From positions 62,001-126,000 of the forward strand of contig JAYYPW010000014.1 of the NCBI GenBank assembly GCA_036128855.1: DNA of 64,000 nt. The letters run 5' to 3'. How positions within the stretch are numbered: the first letter of the stretch is position 1; every line of letters begins with the position of its first letter. Shown one piece after another: positions 54,617-63,947 of the stretch. The notes beneath the pieces are model-generated. The model was not told the DNA's origin. It saw only the letters and a list, made by a program, of their open reading frames with translations, and made no database searches. Origin of the DNA: JAYYPW01 sp036128855 (GTDB lineage: Bacteria > Pseudomonadota > Gammaproteobacteria > Comchoanobacterales > Comchoanobacteraceae). A program made the translations under genes and the position numbers.

Positions 54617-55119
54617 ACACTGCCCCGCTGTTGTAGTTCTTGAATGAGCTGATCAACTTTTTCTTTTGTAACAGATACGTGGGTGTCTACATCGTTGACA
54701 ATTAGCACTGGAGCCTGTGTGCAAGCGGCCAAGCATTCTGCCTCTTCGAGCGTGAATAATCCATCTTTTGTGGTTTCTCCCAGTTTTATTTTTAGTTTTT
54801 TTTCAATATGGTGTATGACGTCATGTGCCTGACATAGGTGGCATGATATACTCGCGCAAACCTTTAGTACATACTTACCTTTTTGTACGCGCTTGTACAT
54901 AGAGTAAAAACTAGCTACTTCATAGACTGTGACGTTTGGCATATTTAGATAAACTGCAACTGCATCTAGATGTTCATCATGTAGCCACCCGTGTTGATCT
55001 TGCATGATTCTTAATGCCATCAAAACAGCTGATTGCTGTTTGCCTGCTGGAAACTTGGCAATCCAATGGTCAATTTTTTTCTTTTCTTCTCCTGTGAGAA
55101 TATAGTTATTTTTTTTCAT
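54613..55119 (-). CDS. nuoE: NADH-quinone oxidoreductase subunit E
   Basis: 168 residues, thioredoxin-like 2Fe-2S subunit (cluster N1a). Ligands C-x4-C in VCASISCHLC and C-x3-C in EAECLAACTQAP are present. N-terminal helical bundle contains the family pattern ALRIMQDQHGWL and EVASFYSMY. ATGA overlap with nuoD. Confidence 0.96.
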   Translation of the reverse strand: MKKNNYILTGEEKKKIDHWIAKFPAGKQQSAVLMALRIMQDQHGWLHDEHLDAVAVYLNMPNVTVYEVASFYSMYKRVQKGKYVLKVCASISCHLCQAHDVIHHIEKKLKIKLGETTKDGLFTLEEAECLAACTQAPVLIVNDVDTHVSVTKEKVDQLIQELQQRGSV

Positions 55120-56372
55120 CTATCAATCTCCCCAAAGACAATATCCATCGAGGCTAAGATTACAACAATATCTGCTATCATATGCCCTTGGCATAGTTCA
55201 TTATATGCAGCTAAATGGGGAAATCCAGCGGCTCTTACTTTCATTCGATATGGTTTATTCGCCCCGTCTGATACAAGATAAATACCAAACTCTCCTTTCG
55301 GTTGCTCACATGCGGCATATACTTCACCTTCAGGAACGTTATATCCTTCTGTGTATAACTTGAAATGATGAATGAGTGCTTCCATGTCATCTTTCATATT
55401 CATTCGGCGTGGTGGTACAACTTTCATTGCATCATCTTTGACTGGACCTGGGTTTTTTGCAAGCCAATCTACACACTGGCGGATGATTTCATTCGATTGA
55501 CGCATTTCTTCCATACGGACTAAGTATCTATCATAACAGTCTCCTGTTTTACCAACTGCTACATTAAAATCTATCTCAGGGTATGCAGCATAAGGCATAT
55601 CTTTACGTAAGTCCCATGCAACCCCCGTACTTCTGAGCATTGGTCCAGTAAAACCAAGTTCTTGCGCACGTTTAGCTGATATCTTTCCTATATCAACTGT
55701 ACGCTGCTTCCAAATTCTATTCTCTGTTAAAAGGTTTTCATATTCATCTAGTCGACTTGGAAATATCTCTGTAAACGCCCAGATATAGTCAAGTAAAGAG
55801 CCTTTTCTAGCTGCATTCATCTGCGCAATCTCTGCTTCATCACGCCATGTACTCGTGGCAAACTGTGGCATGCTTCGAGGAAGATCACGTGCTACACCTC
55901 CAGGACGATAATAGTTTGCGTGCATTCTAGTTCCAGAGACTGCCTCATAACAGTCTAGTAGTATTTCACGCTCTCTAAACGCATAAAACCAGGGTGTAAA
56001 AGCTCCAATATCTAAAGATGTTGATCCAACTACTAATAAATGATTGAGAATTCTAGTTATTTCATCAAACATTGTGCGTATATATAGTGCTCTTTTAGGT
56101 GGAGTAACTCCTAATAACTTTTCAACTGCCATGACATAACCGTGTTCATTACACATCATAGAGCAATAATCTAGCCTATCCATATAGCCAATATTGTGAT
56201 TGAATGGTTTTGACTCAGCTAACTTTTCTGTTGCTCGATGTAGCAATCCAATATGAGGGTCGATATTTTTAATCACCTCTCCTTCAACCTCAATAATAAG
56301 CCTTAGTACACCGTGTGCTGCAGGATGCTGAGGTCCAAAGTTGAAAGTATAGTTTTTCATTTCTGCACTCAT
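55116..56372 (-). CDS. nuoD: NADH-quinone oxidoreductase subunit D
   Basis: 418 residues, 49-kDa-type subunit at the quinone site. NFGPQHPAAHGVLRL and HIGLLHRATEKL near the N-terminus are diagnostic, with the quinone-site His and the conserved Tyr in DRLDYCSMMCNEHGY. It is separate from nuoC, unlike in E. coli where they are fused. It overlaps nuoC by 4 bases. Confidence 0.97.
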   Translation of the reverse strand: MSAEMKNYTFNFGPQHPAAHGVLRLIIEVEGEVIKNIDPHIGLLHRATEKLAESKPFNHNIGYMDRLDYCSMMCNEHGYVMAVEKLLGVTPPKRALYIRTMFDEITRILNHLLVVGSTSLDIGAFTPWFYAFREREILLDCYEAVSGTRMHANYYRPGGVARDLPRSMPQFATSTWRDEAEIAQMNAARKGSLLDYIWAFTEIFPSRLDEYENLLTENRIWKQRTVDIGKISAKRAQELGFTGPMLRSTGVAWDLRKDMPYAAYPEIDFNVAVGKTGDCYDRYLVRMEEMRQSNEIIRQCVDWLAKNPGPVKDDAMKVVPPRRMNMKDDMEALIHHFKLYTEGYNVPEGEVYAACEQPKGEFGIYLVSDGANKPYRMKVRAAGFPHLAAYNELCQGHMIADIVVILASMDIVFGEIDR

Positions 56373-57043
56373 TTATCTTCCTTTGGCTGACTATAGTAGC
56401 GATTATCTTCTTTCCTTATCACCTTTGGCACGCTTACTCTGGGTGTTATTTCGCAAGGCTCATAGACGCAACGCTCTAGATTTGCATCATAACGCATTTC
56501 AACGTAACCCTCTAATGGAAAATCTTTTCTAAATGGATGTCCTATGAAACCATAGTCAGTTAGTATCCTTCTTAAATCAGGGTGGCCGGTGAAATGAATA
56601 CCATATAAATCATACACTTCTCTTTCATACCATTGGGCGTTTGGCCAGATATTGACTATTGAGTCTATGTGTAACCTTTGTGTGTCAAGTGATACACGCA
56701 CGCGTAACCTTTTTTTCTGCTGCATGGATAAAAGATGGTAAACAATAGCAAACCTAGCATTAGATTTTGTCTCTTTATTTACAAAGCGCTCAACACCTCT
56801 ACCGTAGCCTGTAGCAGTGGCAGACGATGTTTCCCACTCTGATTGGCCATAGTGTAAATAATCTATACCGCATAAGTCTACTAGCATTGCCATATCTAGG
56901 CCAGGCTCTTGCTTTAATGCTTTTAATAACGTGACTGCATCTTGCGGCTTACACAATATTGTGGTTTCACCTAACGCAGAGATCTGTGATACATCTGGAA
57001 AAGATTTTAGTAGATGTGTAAGTTTTTTGTTGAACTCTGTCAT
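56369..57043 (-). CDS. nuoC: NADH-quinone oxidoreductase subunit C
   Basis: 224 residues, 30-kDa-type subunit of the peripheral arm. The signature WYEREVYDLYGIHFTGHPDL, then RRILTDYGFIGHPFRKDFPL, is complete. 4-base overlaps with both nuoB and nuoD. Confidence 0.96.
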   Translation of the reverse strand: MTEFNKKLTHLLKSFPDVSQISALGETTILCKPQDAVTLLKALKQEPGLDMAMLVDLCGIDYLHYGQSEWETSSATATGYGRGVERFVNKETKSNARFAIVYHLLSMQQKKRLRVRVSLDTQRLHIDSIVNIWPNAQWYEREVYDLYGIHFTGHPDLRRILTDYGFIGHPFRKDFPLEGYVEMRYDANLERCVYEPCEITPRVSVPKVIRKEDNRYYSQPKEDK

Positions 57044-57630
57044 GTGAATTTCCCTTCATCAGGTCGCATACAGATCACATCTTGCCCTTGAATTTTATTT
57101 TGTAGCTGTATCATTCCATACATCAATGCCTCTGCGGTAGGAGGACAACCAGGAACATAAATATCAACTGGCACAATTCTATCACAACCCCGAACGACTG
57201 AGTATGCGTAGTGGTAATATCCTCCACCATTTGCGCAAGATCCCATAGAAACGACATATTTAGGCTCAGCCATAAGATCGTATACTGTACGTAATGCTGG
57301 TGCCATTTTATTACATAGCGTGCCTGCAACAATCATGACATCTGCTTGCCGGGGGCTGGCTCGTAATACAAAACCAAAACGGTCAAAATCGTAACGAGAG
57401 CCAATAAAATGCATCATCTCTACACCACAACATGCTAGCCCAAAACTTAATGGCCACACAGAGTTACCACGTGCCCACTGTACCAGCTGCTCATATTGTA
57501 ATACAGCAAAACCAGGTTGCTGAATGGGATCGCCGTTTTTTTTATAATTATCGACATCTTTATGCAGCTTTTCTCTCAAGCTGTCGGATATTAAGATACT
57601 GTTTTGAGAACTTGAACGTATTCGTGACAT
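57040..57630 (-). CDS. nuoB: NADH-quinone oxidoreductase subunit B
   Basis: 196 residues, carries cluster N2, the last electron carrier before quinone. Ligands are the tandem Cys in FGLACCGVEMMH, the Cys in SMGSCANGGG and VPGCPPTAEAL. An N-terminal extension of about 40 residues precedes the fold. It begins 85 bases after nuoA. Confidence 0.97.
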   Translation of the reverse strand: MSRIRSSSQNSILISDSLREKLHKDVDNYKKNGDPIQQPGFAVLQYEQLVQWARGNSVWPLSFGLACCGVEMMHFIGSRYDFDRFGFVLRASPRQADVMIVAGTLCNKMAPALRTVYDLMAEPKYVVSMGSCANGGGYYHYAYSVVRGCDRIVPVDIYVPGCPPTAEALMYGMIQLQNKIQGQDVICMRPDEGKFT

Positions 57631-57715
57631 ATACTTTCCTTATCTTTATATTATATCACAAACGCTTACACACGTAAAAAGTGAGAAGCTTTGACCCAGG
57701 TCATTGATACCGCCA

Positions 57716-58069
57716 TTACTCCCATTCTAGCGCTCCTTTTGACCACTCATACACAAACCCAACCACTAGCACGCCAAGAAAAATTGCCATCGCAATAAAT
57801 CCCTCACTACCGAGCTTACGAAAACACACTGCCCACGGAAATAAAAAGGCTGTTTCTATATCAAATATTATAAAAAGAATCGCGACTAGATAAAAGCGCA
57901 CATCGAATGGCATCCGTGCTTCGCCGATTGCAGGAAATCCACATTCATACGTGGCCTTTTTAGCACTATTGGGCTTATTTGGTGCCAATAATCCACCAAG
58001 CACAAGTAAAAAGATTGACGCAGAGAGGCTTACCAACAAGAAAATGAGAATTTGCAGGTATACTGGCAT
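57716..58069 (-). CDS. nuoA: NADH-quinone oxidoreductase subunit A
   Basis: 117 residues, three helices. The first loop has ATYECGFPAIGEARMPFDVRFY (here broken: ECGFP and RFYLVAILFIIFDIE), with the loop Cys that switches with enzyme state in the family. First gene of the 14-gene operon; AAGG lies five bases before the ATG, and tRNA-Leu is directly upstream. Confidence 0.96.
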   Translation of the reverse strand: MPVYLQILIFLLVSLSASIFLLVLGGLLAPNKPNSAKKATYECGFPAIGEARMPFDVRFYLVAILFIIFDIETAFLFPWAVCFRKLGSEGFIAMAIFLGVLVVGFVYEWSKGALEWE

Positions 58070-58154
58070 GCGCGCCTTAAAGATATACTAAATCTAAATT
58101 ATACTGATTGAGTACAAGATTACTATACTAAAAATAAAAATACACTACAAAGAG

Positions 58155-58238
58155 TGCCGAAGGTCGGACTCGAACCGACACGGCTATTAAGCCACTGCCC
58201 CCTCAAGACAGCGTGTCTACCTGTTCCACCACTTCGGC
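58155..58238 (-). tRNA. tRNA-Leu (anticodon GAG)
   Basis: 84 nt with a long variable arm. Acceptor GCCGAAG pairs with CTTCGGC, the anticodon loop CTTGAGG gives GAG (CUC/CUU), T loop TTCGAGT, discriminator A at 58155. Position between secG and nuoA is conserved in gammaproteobacteria. Confidence 0.95.
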
Positions 58239-58249
58239 AATAACTTTTA

Positions 58250-58552
58250 TTACTTCTTGGCCTCTTGATCTACTACTTTCTCAACAACTGTTGCATTCGC
58301 TAGATCTTGCAAATGAATATGATTTAGCGATTGGTTTATCACAAAGCCAAGTGCTAGACTTAGGATAAAAAAGAGCCCTGCTAAAGTACTCGTGAGCTTT
58401 ACTAGGAAAGAAGTTGTGCCTTGACTACTCAGTACAGCACTTGACCCCGCACCAAAAAGATCTCCACCAGCATCTTTACCTCGCTGCATCAAAATAACTA
58501 GCACCAAGAATAAGCATACTGTAGCGTATAGTATTTTTAAAATCATTAACAT
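58250..58552 (-). CDS. secG: Protein-export membrane protein SecG
   Basis: 100 residues, two helices (residues about 4-22 and 52-72). Signature LVILMQRGKDAGGDLFGAGS with FG.GSS matches SecG, which helps SecYE protein export. Its ATG shares one base with the tpiA stop (TAATG). Confidence 0.95.
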   Translation of the reverse strand: MLMILKILYATVCLFLVLVILMQRGKDAGGDLFGAGSSAVLSSQGTTSFLVKLTSTLAGLFFILSLALGFVINQSLNHIHLQDLANATVVEKVVDQEAKK

Positions 58553-59286
58553 TATGTAAGCAATCCATGTATAACTTGTTGATCAAATGAGGCTTTTCCA
58601 ATCAAAAGCCCATCTAAAGCATGCGCCTGTGCAAAACTTGCCATGTTACTGCTATTAACACTACCTCCGTAACACCAAAACAATGGATTTTTAGTTGTAA
58701 TGAGAGAAGCTAACCATTTTTTCAATTCTATAACGACATGCGTTATGTCATGAATAGTGGCAGCTTGCCCAGTGCCAATAGCCCAACCAGGTTCATAGGC
58801 AACTATTATATCATGCTTTTTAAGATTATCAAAGCCTTCTCCTGTCAACACACTTGTCAACTGATTTTTTAACCATACCAGCCTTTCACCAGCTTCCATC
58901 ATATCCCCCTTAGGCTCACCGACACAAAGGATTGGCTGCATATCGGCCTCCAGGATCGCCTGGTATTGCCTAAAACAGTCAATATCTTTTTCACCAAAGT
59001 GTGACCGTCGTTCTGAATGCCCAACACAAACATACTCACACCCTATCTCTCGAAGCATTCCTGCATGAAAGGCACCTGTATAGGCACCTTTATCTGGATA
59101 CGTACACTGCGCTCCAAGAAAAACCCAGTCCGGCCAATTATAATTTTTCCATAACGCCAGAAAAGGCGCAGGTAATAGAACCACCAAACTCAAGCTTGGC
59201 TTTTGAATAGACGACACCCAGGCATAGAGGTCTGATAGATTCTGCACCTCGCCTTGACATTTCCAGTTTGCAATCAATATACGCAT
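58552..59286 (-). CDS. tpiA: Triosephosphate isomerase
   Basis: 244 residues, glycolytic enzyme interconverting dihydroxyacetone phosphate and glyceraldehyde 3-phosphate. Active-site residues present: Lys in ANWKC, His in CVGHSERR, Glu in VAYEPGWAIGTG; the phosphate loop YGGSVNSSN and DGLLIGKASF are intact. Slightly short (E. coli 255). Head of a tpiA-secG unit. Confidence 0.97.
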   Translation of the reverse strand: MRILIANWKCQGEVQNLSDLYAWVSSIQKPSLSLVVLLPAPFLALWKNYNWPDWVFLGAQCTYPDKGAYTGAFHAGMLREIGCEYVCVGHSERRSHFGEKDIDCFRQYQAILEADMQPILCVGEPKGDMMEAGERLVWLKNQLTSVLTGEGFDNLKKHDIIVAYEPGWAIGTGQAATIHDITHVVIELKKWLASLITTKNPLFWCYGGSVNSSNMASFAQAHALDGLLIGKASFDQQVIHGLLT

Positions 59287-59515
59287 GCTAGCCTTTTCCT
59301 AATATTTGATACTATACATTAGCAAACAAGCTTATCTGTCTCAATTAAACACCTTCTACTAATCTATAAAAACTAAATTGGATTGCATGTCTAGTGTGTC
59401 AGCGCAAGACCTAGATAGTAGTGAGGCAGCTGAGCCACTGGCATATGCTTGTATTTACCTCAATAATCACAGTTATTGTCAAGCCTCTACAAAGACTGTT
59501 GCCAACAGGTATTTA

Positions 59516-60613
59516 TCATCTGGTAAGCTCTGCTACAACTTGATCTGGATCATTTAATCTACCTGATAAAATCTTCGATCTAATTTGCGCTGTGTTATCC
59601 GCGTCTTTTTGTAAGTCTACTTGCATATTGCTCACAACTTTTGCGGTAACACCATTGGTTTCGCTAAATTTTTGGTCACATTCTGCGTCTTTTACTTTCT
59701 TAATGCGCACTTCTTTTTTGTCCAAAGCATTGAGTCTAGAAATTTCTGCTGCTTTTTCTGGAGTTGGCTGTGCTGCTGCGCTTATATAAAGCGCTTCTAG
59801 TTTGGAAAGCTTAGATAGAGCTTTGATGGCTCCATCTTTGATATTATAAGTAGTTTCTGAATCTTGAACCCACTTGAGATCAGCATTACTAGGCGCGTCG
59901 CTTGATGCTGCAAAAGCAGCTGTATATAATGCGCTTTGCATAAGTTGTACCGCCCCGTAAAAAGCAAGTGACACACCTAAATAAAAGACCCAACTTCCAG
60001 TAAGTATCGAGAAACCAGGGAAAAATGATACTATTGAAGCAGTAAGCTCTAGCTCCTTCGCGTACAGTGCAATTGTTTGAATTAGTGGCATTACAAACAT
60101 GAGCATTGTCATGCGTCGGGTAAATCCAAAGCTGCCATCTGTTACCAGCGCGTTGTCTTTTTTTGTGATATTTTCACGTGCATAATGTGTCATCCAGGTC
60201 TGCATGCCTATTGTCAGAATTAACGGTATGCGCGCCAGCGCTGCAATTGGCATCATCATGACTAAAGCTCTTGTTATAGGCGTGATACAAATATAGGTAC
60301 TAAACGCCACACATCGTTGTAGCCATTCATACATTACAGACCTATCCACTACACTGAATACATCTGTTCTGCCAACTTTGCCATACTCAGTTCTTTTTTT
60401 ATGTAAATTATTTGCCCAGTTAACCATTAGAGGCTGTGATATCATAACCGCCATAACCGCACAGAAAAAGACATACTGTGAACACCATAGCATTACTGCT
60501 GCAACTCCAGCCATTACAACTTGAGAGAGAAGCCATTGAGCTGAGCTCTGTGCTTTACTCCATAAAGATTGTGATTTTTTTTGTGATTTTTGTTTGCTAG
60601 ATTTGAAGAACAT
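59516..60613 (-). CDS. Orphan membrane protein with soluble C-terminal domain
   Basis: 365 residues, family not recognised. A basic Ser/Gln/Lys-rich N-terminus is followed by about six hydrophobic segments between residues 28 and 235 (LLSQVVMAGVAAVMLW, ITRALVMMMPIAALARI, MTMLMFVMPLIQTIALY, SWVFYLGVSLAFYGAVQLM). The last 130 residues are soluble, charged and mostly helical. No signal peptidase site. It is divergent from holA and stands alone. Its composition resembles the other membrane orphans in this window, so a shared host-interaction role is possible but unproven. Confidence 0.6.
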   Translation of the reverse strand: MFFKSSKQKSQKKSQSLWSKAQSSAQWLLSQVVMAGVAAVMLWCSQYVFFCAVMAVMISQPLMVNWANNLHKKRTEYGKVGRTDVFSVVDRSVMYEWLQRCVAFSTYICITPITRALVMMMPIAALARIPLILTIGMQTWMTHYARENITKKDNALVTDGSFGFTRRMTMLMFVMPLIQTIALYAKELELTASIVSFFPGFSILTGSWVFYLGVSLAFYGAVQLMQSALYTAAFAASSDAPSNADLKWVQDSETTYNIKDGAIKALSKLSKLEALYISAAAQPTPEKAAEISRLNALDKKEVRIKKVKDAECDQKFSETNGVTAKVVSNMQVDLQKDADNTAQIRSKILSGRLNDPDQVVAELTR

Positions 60614-60752
60614 GGCTATTCCTTACATTATAGTTTTGTTACAAAATAATAACATTTTGATACGCTCTTGTCAATGAATACCACGCCTAGCTGTTTGCTT
60701 TACTTGTATAATCCCATAATTTATAATGTTAATATTAATATTCTTTTGCAAG

Positions 60753-61766
60753 ATGCCAACGTATACACCCGACAATATTTTCTCTATTGCAAGCACCCCT
60801 CCTAAGCTTGCCGTTGTTGCGGGCGACGACACCTTTTTGCATTACTGGCTTGTTCGTACTTTAACTAGTTTTTGTCAGGCACCCCAAAATACATCACCAA
60901 AAAAAATCCTATTCTCTGGCGACTGGCAAGAGCTTCTTGCGCAAATCCAGTCTAAAGACCTTTTCTCACAACCTCCTGTTTGTATTATCGATATTCCTAA
61001 ACCAGCTCAGCTTAAGGGCTGTAACACACAAGCACTGGTTGCTGCTGTAAAAAACGCTGCCTGTCCAGCTATATTCTGCCTAAACAACCTCACGCCCGCT
61101 CAACAAAAAAGCGCTTGGTATACAGATATTACTCGACATGCATCGGTGTTTATTGCCAAGCCCATGCAGGCTAAAAATACTCTAAACTGGGCACATAAAC
61201 TTTTTAAGCACCATGCAATACCTATCAAGACCTCTATATTACAACAAATATGCGAACTGGTTGAGTACGATCCCATTTGTATAGATCAATGCGCTCAACA
61301 GCTTAGCCTTCTAAATCTTACTGAGCCTTTATCCCTCCAAGAAATTCAACCTTATCTTATGACTTCGCCCAACCAAAGTCCCGCCTATACCGCCGTGGAC
61401 TTGGTACTGAGTGGATCTCTAACCTCCTTTACCTCCCAGTTTTCTGATAAAAAAACCACTCTAGATCAGACTCATGCCATCTATTGGCTACTTATAAAAA
61501 AACTTCGTAGCTTTATCCGTCTTGCTGAGCAAGCCACATACACAAAAACTCCGCTCTCAACGCTTTTTTCAAGTGCAAAAATCTGGCCCAAACAACAGGT
61601 TGTCGCTAAAAAATGCCTCCGCGTGCCTCGATCCCAGCTATACAAACTCTATCAACAACTCTGTGCATTAGAACTCGTACTGAAAGGCCAAAACCCACTT
61701 GCTTTTCAGCCACACTTTTTTACGCTCGCCACAAACATTTGCCGCCAGGTTGCTCAGAGCACTTGA
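60753..61766 (+). CDS. holA: DNA polymerase III delta subunit
   Basis: 337 residues from the ATG at 60753 (MPTYTPDNIFS); the frame also opens at an ATG at 60726, but a TATAAT at 60707-60712 would place the transcript start only a few bases before that codon. Delta opens the sliding clamp. Family features: LAVVAGDDTFLHYW at the start of the AAA-like domain, ACPAIFCLNNLTPAQQKSAWY, and the C-terminal helical region (IYWLLIKKLRSFIRLAEQ, then LYQQLCALELVLKGQNP). It precedes nadD, the usual neighbour. Confidence 0.92.
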   Translation: MPTYTPDNIFSIASTPPKLAVVAGDDTFLHYWLVRTLTSFCQAPQNTSPKKILFSGDWQELLAQIQSKDLFSQPPVCIIDIPKPAQLKGCNTQALVAAVKNAACPAIFCLNNLTPAQQKSAWYTDITRHASVFIAKPMQAKNTLNWAHKLFKHHAIPIKTSILQQICELVEYDPICIDQCAQQLSLLNLTEPLSLQEIQPYLMTSPNQSPAYTAVDLVLSGSLTSFTSQFSDKKTTLDQTHAIYWLLIKKLRSFIRLAEQATYTKTPLSTLFSSAKIWPKQQVVAKKCLRVPRSQLYKLYQQLCALELVLKGQNPLAFQPHFFTLATNICRQVAQST

Positions 61767-61820
61767 CAGCTACGTACAGCGAGGATATTTTAGCCTGAAA
61801 CGCTCAGGAGACCGAAGCAT

Positions 61821-62528
61821 ATGTTTAGCTATACGAGCCAAGGCTTAGGGAAAATCCCTGCCAAACCACATGATACTATCTTTTTTTTAGGCGGCACTTT
61901 TGACCCACTACATCTTGGCCATATTAAAACACTCAACTTTTTATGCGATAGCTTTCCTTGTGCACGAATTCACATACTCCCGAATAGGCAGCCTGTCCAT
62001 AAGCGAGACTCACTGGACCATACCCACCGTCTTGAGATGCTAAAAAGGACTATAAAAACTCCAAGAATTACAATCGATACTACCGATATTAGCCTACCTA
62101 CAGACAACTATACCGTCTATACACTACAGGCGCTTCGATCACAATGGCCAAATGCAAGTCTTGTTTGGGTCATGGGAGATGACGTTTTTGCATCCATTGA
62201 GAGCTGGGGCAACTGGCAAAGCCTACTCGAGTATGCACATTTTTACGTTATTTCGCGCCAATGCATTAACTTACCTCACTCATTACAAGAGATTGCTCAA
62301 GAATTATCAGCTTCACCTGATACTCTGATGCAAGAAAAAAAAGGCCGCATCGTTTTTGATAATAAATTCCAACCACTCACCATCAGCTCGAGCATTATAA
62401 GGCAACGCCTTCAAGAGCAACTACCTGTGGATGATATGGTTCCAAAGGAGGTAGCGAGCTACATACAAGCACATGATCTTTACAAGAATCGCACTCATAA
62501 AATCATACCTAGATCCACTAGCTCATAA
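61821..62528 (+). CDS. nadD: Nicotinate-nucleotide adenylyltransferase
   Basis: 235 residues, transfers AMP to nicotinate mononucleotide in NAD synthesis. The nucleotidyltransferase loop is FFLGGTFDPLHLGHIKTL near residue 28 (GxFDPxHxGH) and the second ATP site is ISSSIIRQRL near 190. WVMGDDVFASIESWGNW matches the NadD substrate loop. It converges on cvpA, and their 3' ends overlap by about 10 bases. Confidence 0.95.
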   Translation: MFSYTSQGLGKIPAKPHDTIFFLGGTFDPLHLGHIKTLNFLCDSFPCARIHILPNRQPVHKRDSLDHTHRLEMLKRTIKTPRITIDTTDISLPTDNYTVYTLQALRSQWPNASLVWVMGDDVFASIESWGNWQSLLEYAHFYVISRQCINLPHSLQEIAQELSASPDTLMQEKKGRIVFDNKFQPLTISSSIIRQRLQEQLPVDDMVPKEVASYIQAHDLYKNRTHKIIPRSTSS

Positions 62529-63072
62529 AGTCTTGCACTTGCATCAAAGGCACTAGGTTCTCATCTAGCTTCTGTGTAGCACTTTCTATCAACTCTACAT
62601 AACCTTTAGTGTAAATTGGCGCATAGTATGTTGTGATACTCACGACTTTTGATTGCTTCCACCACTGCTCATCGCTTATTGAGGTTCTTGCAAAGCTTAA
62701 CACTAGTAGTCCCACCAGCAGTGCACCTTGTATCATCCCCAAATACAAACCCAAAAACTTATCTACAACAACTAGACCTAGTACACTTATTGCCCGGCCT
62801 AACATAATTTGCACAATAGCCGATACTATAAAAGTACTAACTATACCAATAGAAAAAACAGCAAATATTTGTAAAAATTCATTACCAATACTCTGATCGA
62901 GTATAGGTATATGTGCGAGCGTGAGATAGTAATTGTATAAAAAGTATAAAACCCCTATCCAGAGAACCCAGGAAAATACCATGCGACTTACCCCACGTAA
63001 CGCACCAACAATCGTAGCTATTGCGAGCACACCCAAAAGTACTAAGTCAAGTGCATTTAAACCTAAAACCAT
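62518..63072 (-). CDS. cvpA: CvpA family membrane protein
   Basis: 184 residues, four helices. LNALDLVLLGVLAIATIVGA, then LRGVSRMVFSWVLWI, is the family start (D..ll.i.l.s...G..RG....), and VDKFLGLYLGMIQGALLVGLL matches the last conserved helix. In E. coli it affects colicin V production and envelope integrity. It starts 2 bases after accD and is surely co-transcribed; folC and dedD, which separate these genes in E. coli, are absent. Confidence 0.9.
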   Translation of the reverse strand: MVLGLNALDLVLLGVLAIATIVGALRGVSRMVFSWVLWIGVLYFLYNYYLTLAHIPILDQSIGNEFLQIFAVFSIGIVSTFIVSAIVQIMLGRAISVLGLVVVDKFLGLYLGMIQGALLVGLLVLSFARTSISDEQWWKQSKVVSITTYYAPIYTKGYVELIESATQKLDENLVPLMQVQDFMS

Positions 63073-63074
63073 TA

Positions 63075-63947
63075 TTACTCGGACTCCTCTATGACATGCT
63101 TATAAGTTAGTTTTGATAAAAGGCTTGTTAACTTTTTGGGTATATCTTTTCTAGCTACGACCATGTCTACAGCACCGTTTTTCAGCAAAAATTCAGCACG
63201 CTGAAAACCTTGTGGTAGGTCTTCCCTAAGGGTCTGAGCAATTACCCTTGGTCCTGTAAACCCAATTAATGCGCCACGCTCTGCAATAATAATATCTGCC
63301 TGCATTGCCATGCTCGCCGCAACTCCCCCCGATGTTGGATCAGCTAAGATAGTGATGAAAGGATTTTTTGTGTGTTTAAACCTGGCAATCGCCATAGATG
63401 TTTTAGCCATCTGAAAAAGTGCAATAACCCCCTCCTGCATGCGCGCACCACCACTAGATGTAACACAAACAAAAGGCAGGTTATACTTAGTCGCATATTC
63501 GCAAGCGCGCACAAACCGCTCGCCTAACACACCTCCCATCGACCCCCCAATAAAATCAAAAGAAAATATCGCCACTACAACCTCGGTTTTGGCCAACTTA
63601 GTTCGGGCACATAAAATAGACTCACTCAATCCAGATTTTTTTTGCGCTTCGGCCAAACGTTGCTTATAGGGTTTTTTATCTTTGAAATTTAGATAGTCTT
63701 TGGTTTTTACTTCCTCGCCTATCAAGGTGTAGTCAGCTCCTTGGTTTAATTGAAGCAAGCGACTTTTAGCATCTAAACGATGATGATGCCCACAATGCTC
63801 ACATACTCTCCAAGATTTCCTAAAGGACTCGCTAAACACCATCTTGCCACATGCCGCACACTTATCCCATAATCCATCAGGTATAGGTCTGGCATCGTGA
63901 GCTTGCCTAGGTTTCTTTTTGGGCCATACTTCTTCTATCCAACTCAC
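63075..63947 (-). CDS. accD: Acetyl-CoA carboxylase carboxyltransferase subunit beta
   Basis: 290 residues; with AccA transfers the carboxyl group from biotin to acetyl-CoA, the first step of fatty-acid synthesis. N-terminal zinc finger CAACGKMVF...CEHCGHHHR, then the crotonase-like core with SSGGARMQEGVIALFQMAKT and GGVAASMAMQADIIIAERGALIGF (glycine-rich oxyanion loops; GPRVI follows). GTG start at 63947 with AGGAG upstream. Complete. Confidence 0.97.
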   Translation of the reverse strand: MSWIEEVWPKKKPRQAHDARPIPDGLWDKCAACGKMVFSESFRKSWRVCEHCGHHHRLDAKSRLLQLNQGADYTLIGEEVKTKDYLNFKDKKPYKQRLAEAQKKSGLSESILCARTKLAKTEVVVAIFSFDFIGGSMGGVLGERFVRACEYATKYNLPFVCVTSSGGARMQEGVIALFQMAKTSMAIARFKHTKNPFITILADPTSGGVAASMAMQADIIIAERGALIGFTGPRVIAQTLREDLPQGFQRAEFLLKNGAVDMVVARKDIPKKLTSLLSKLTYKHVIEESE

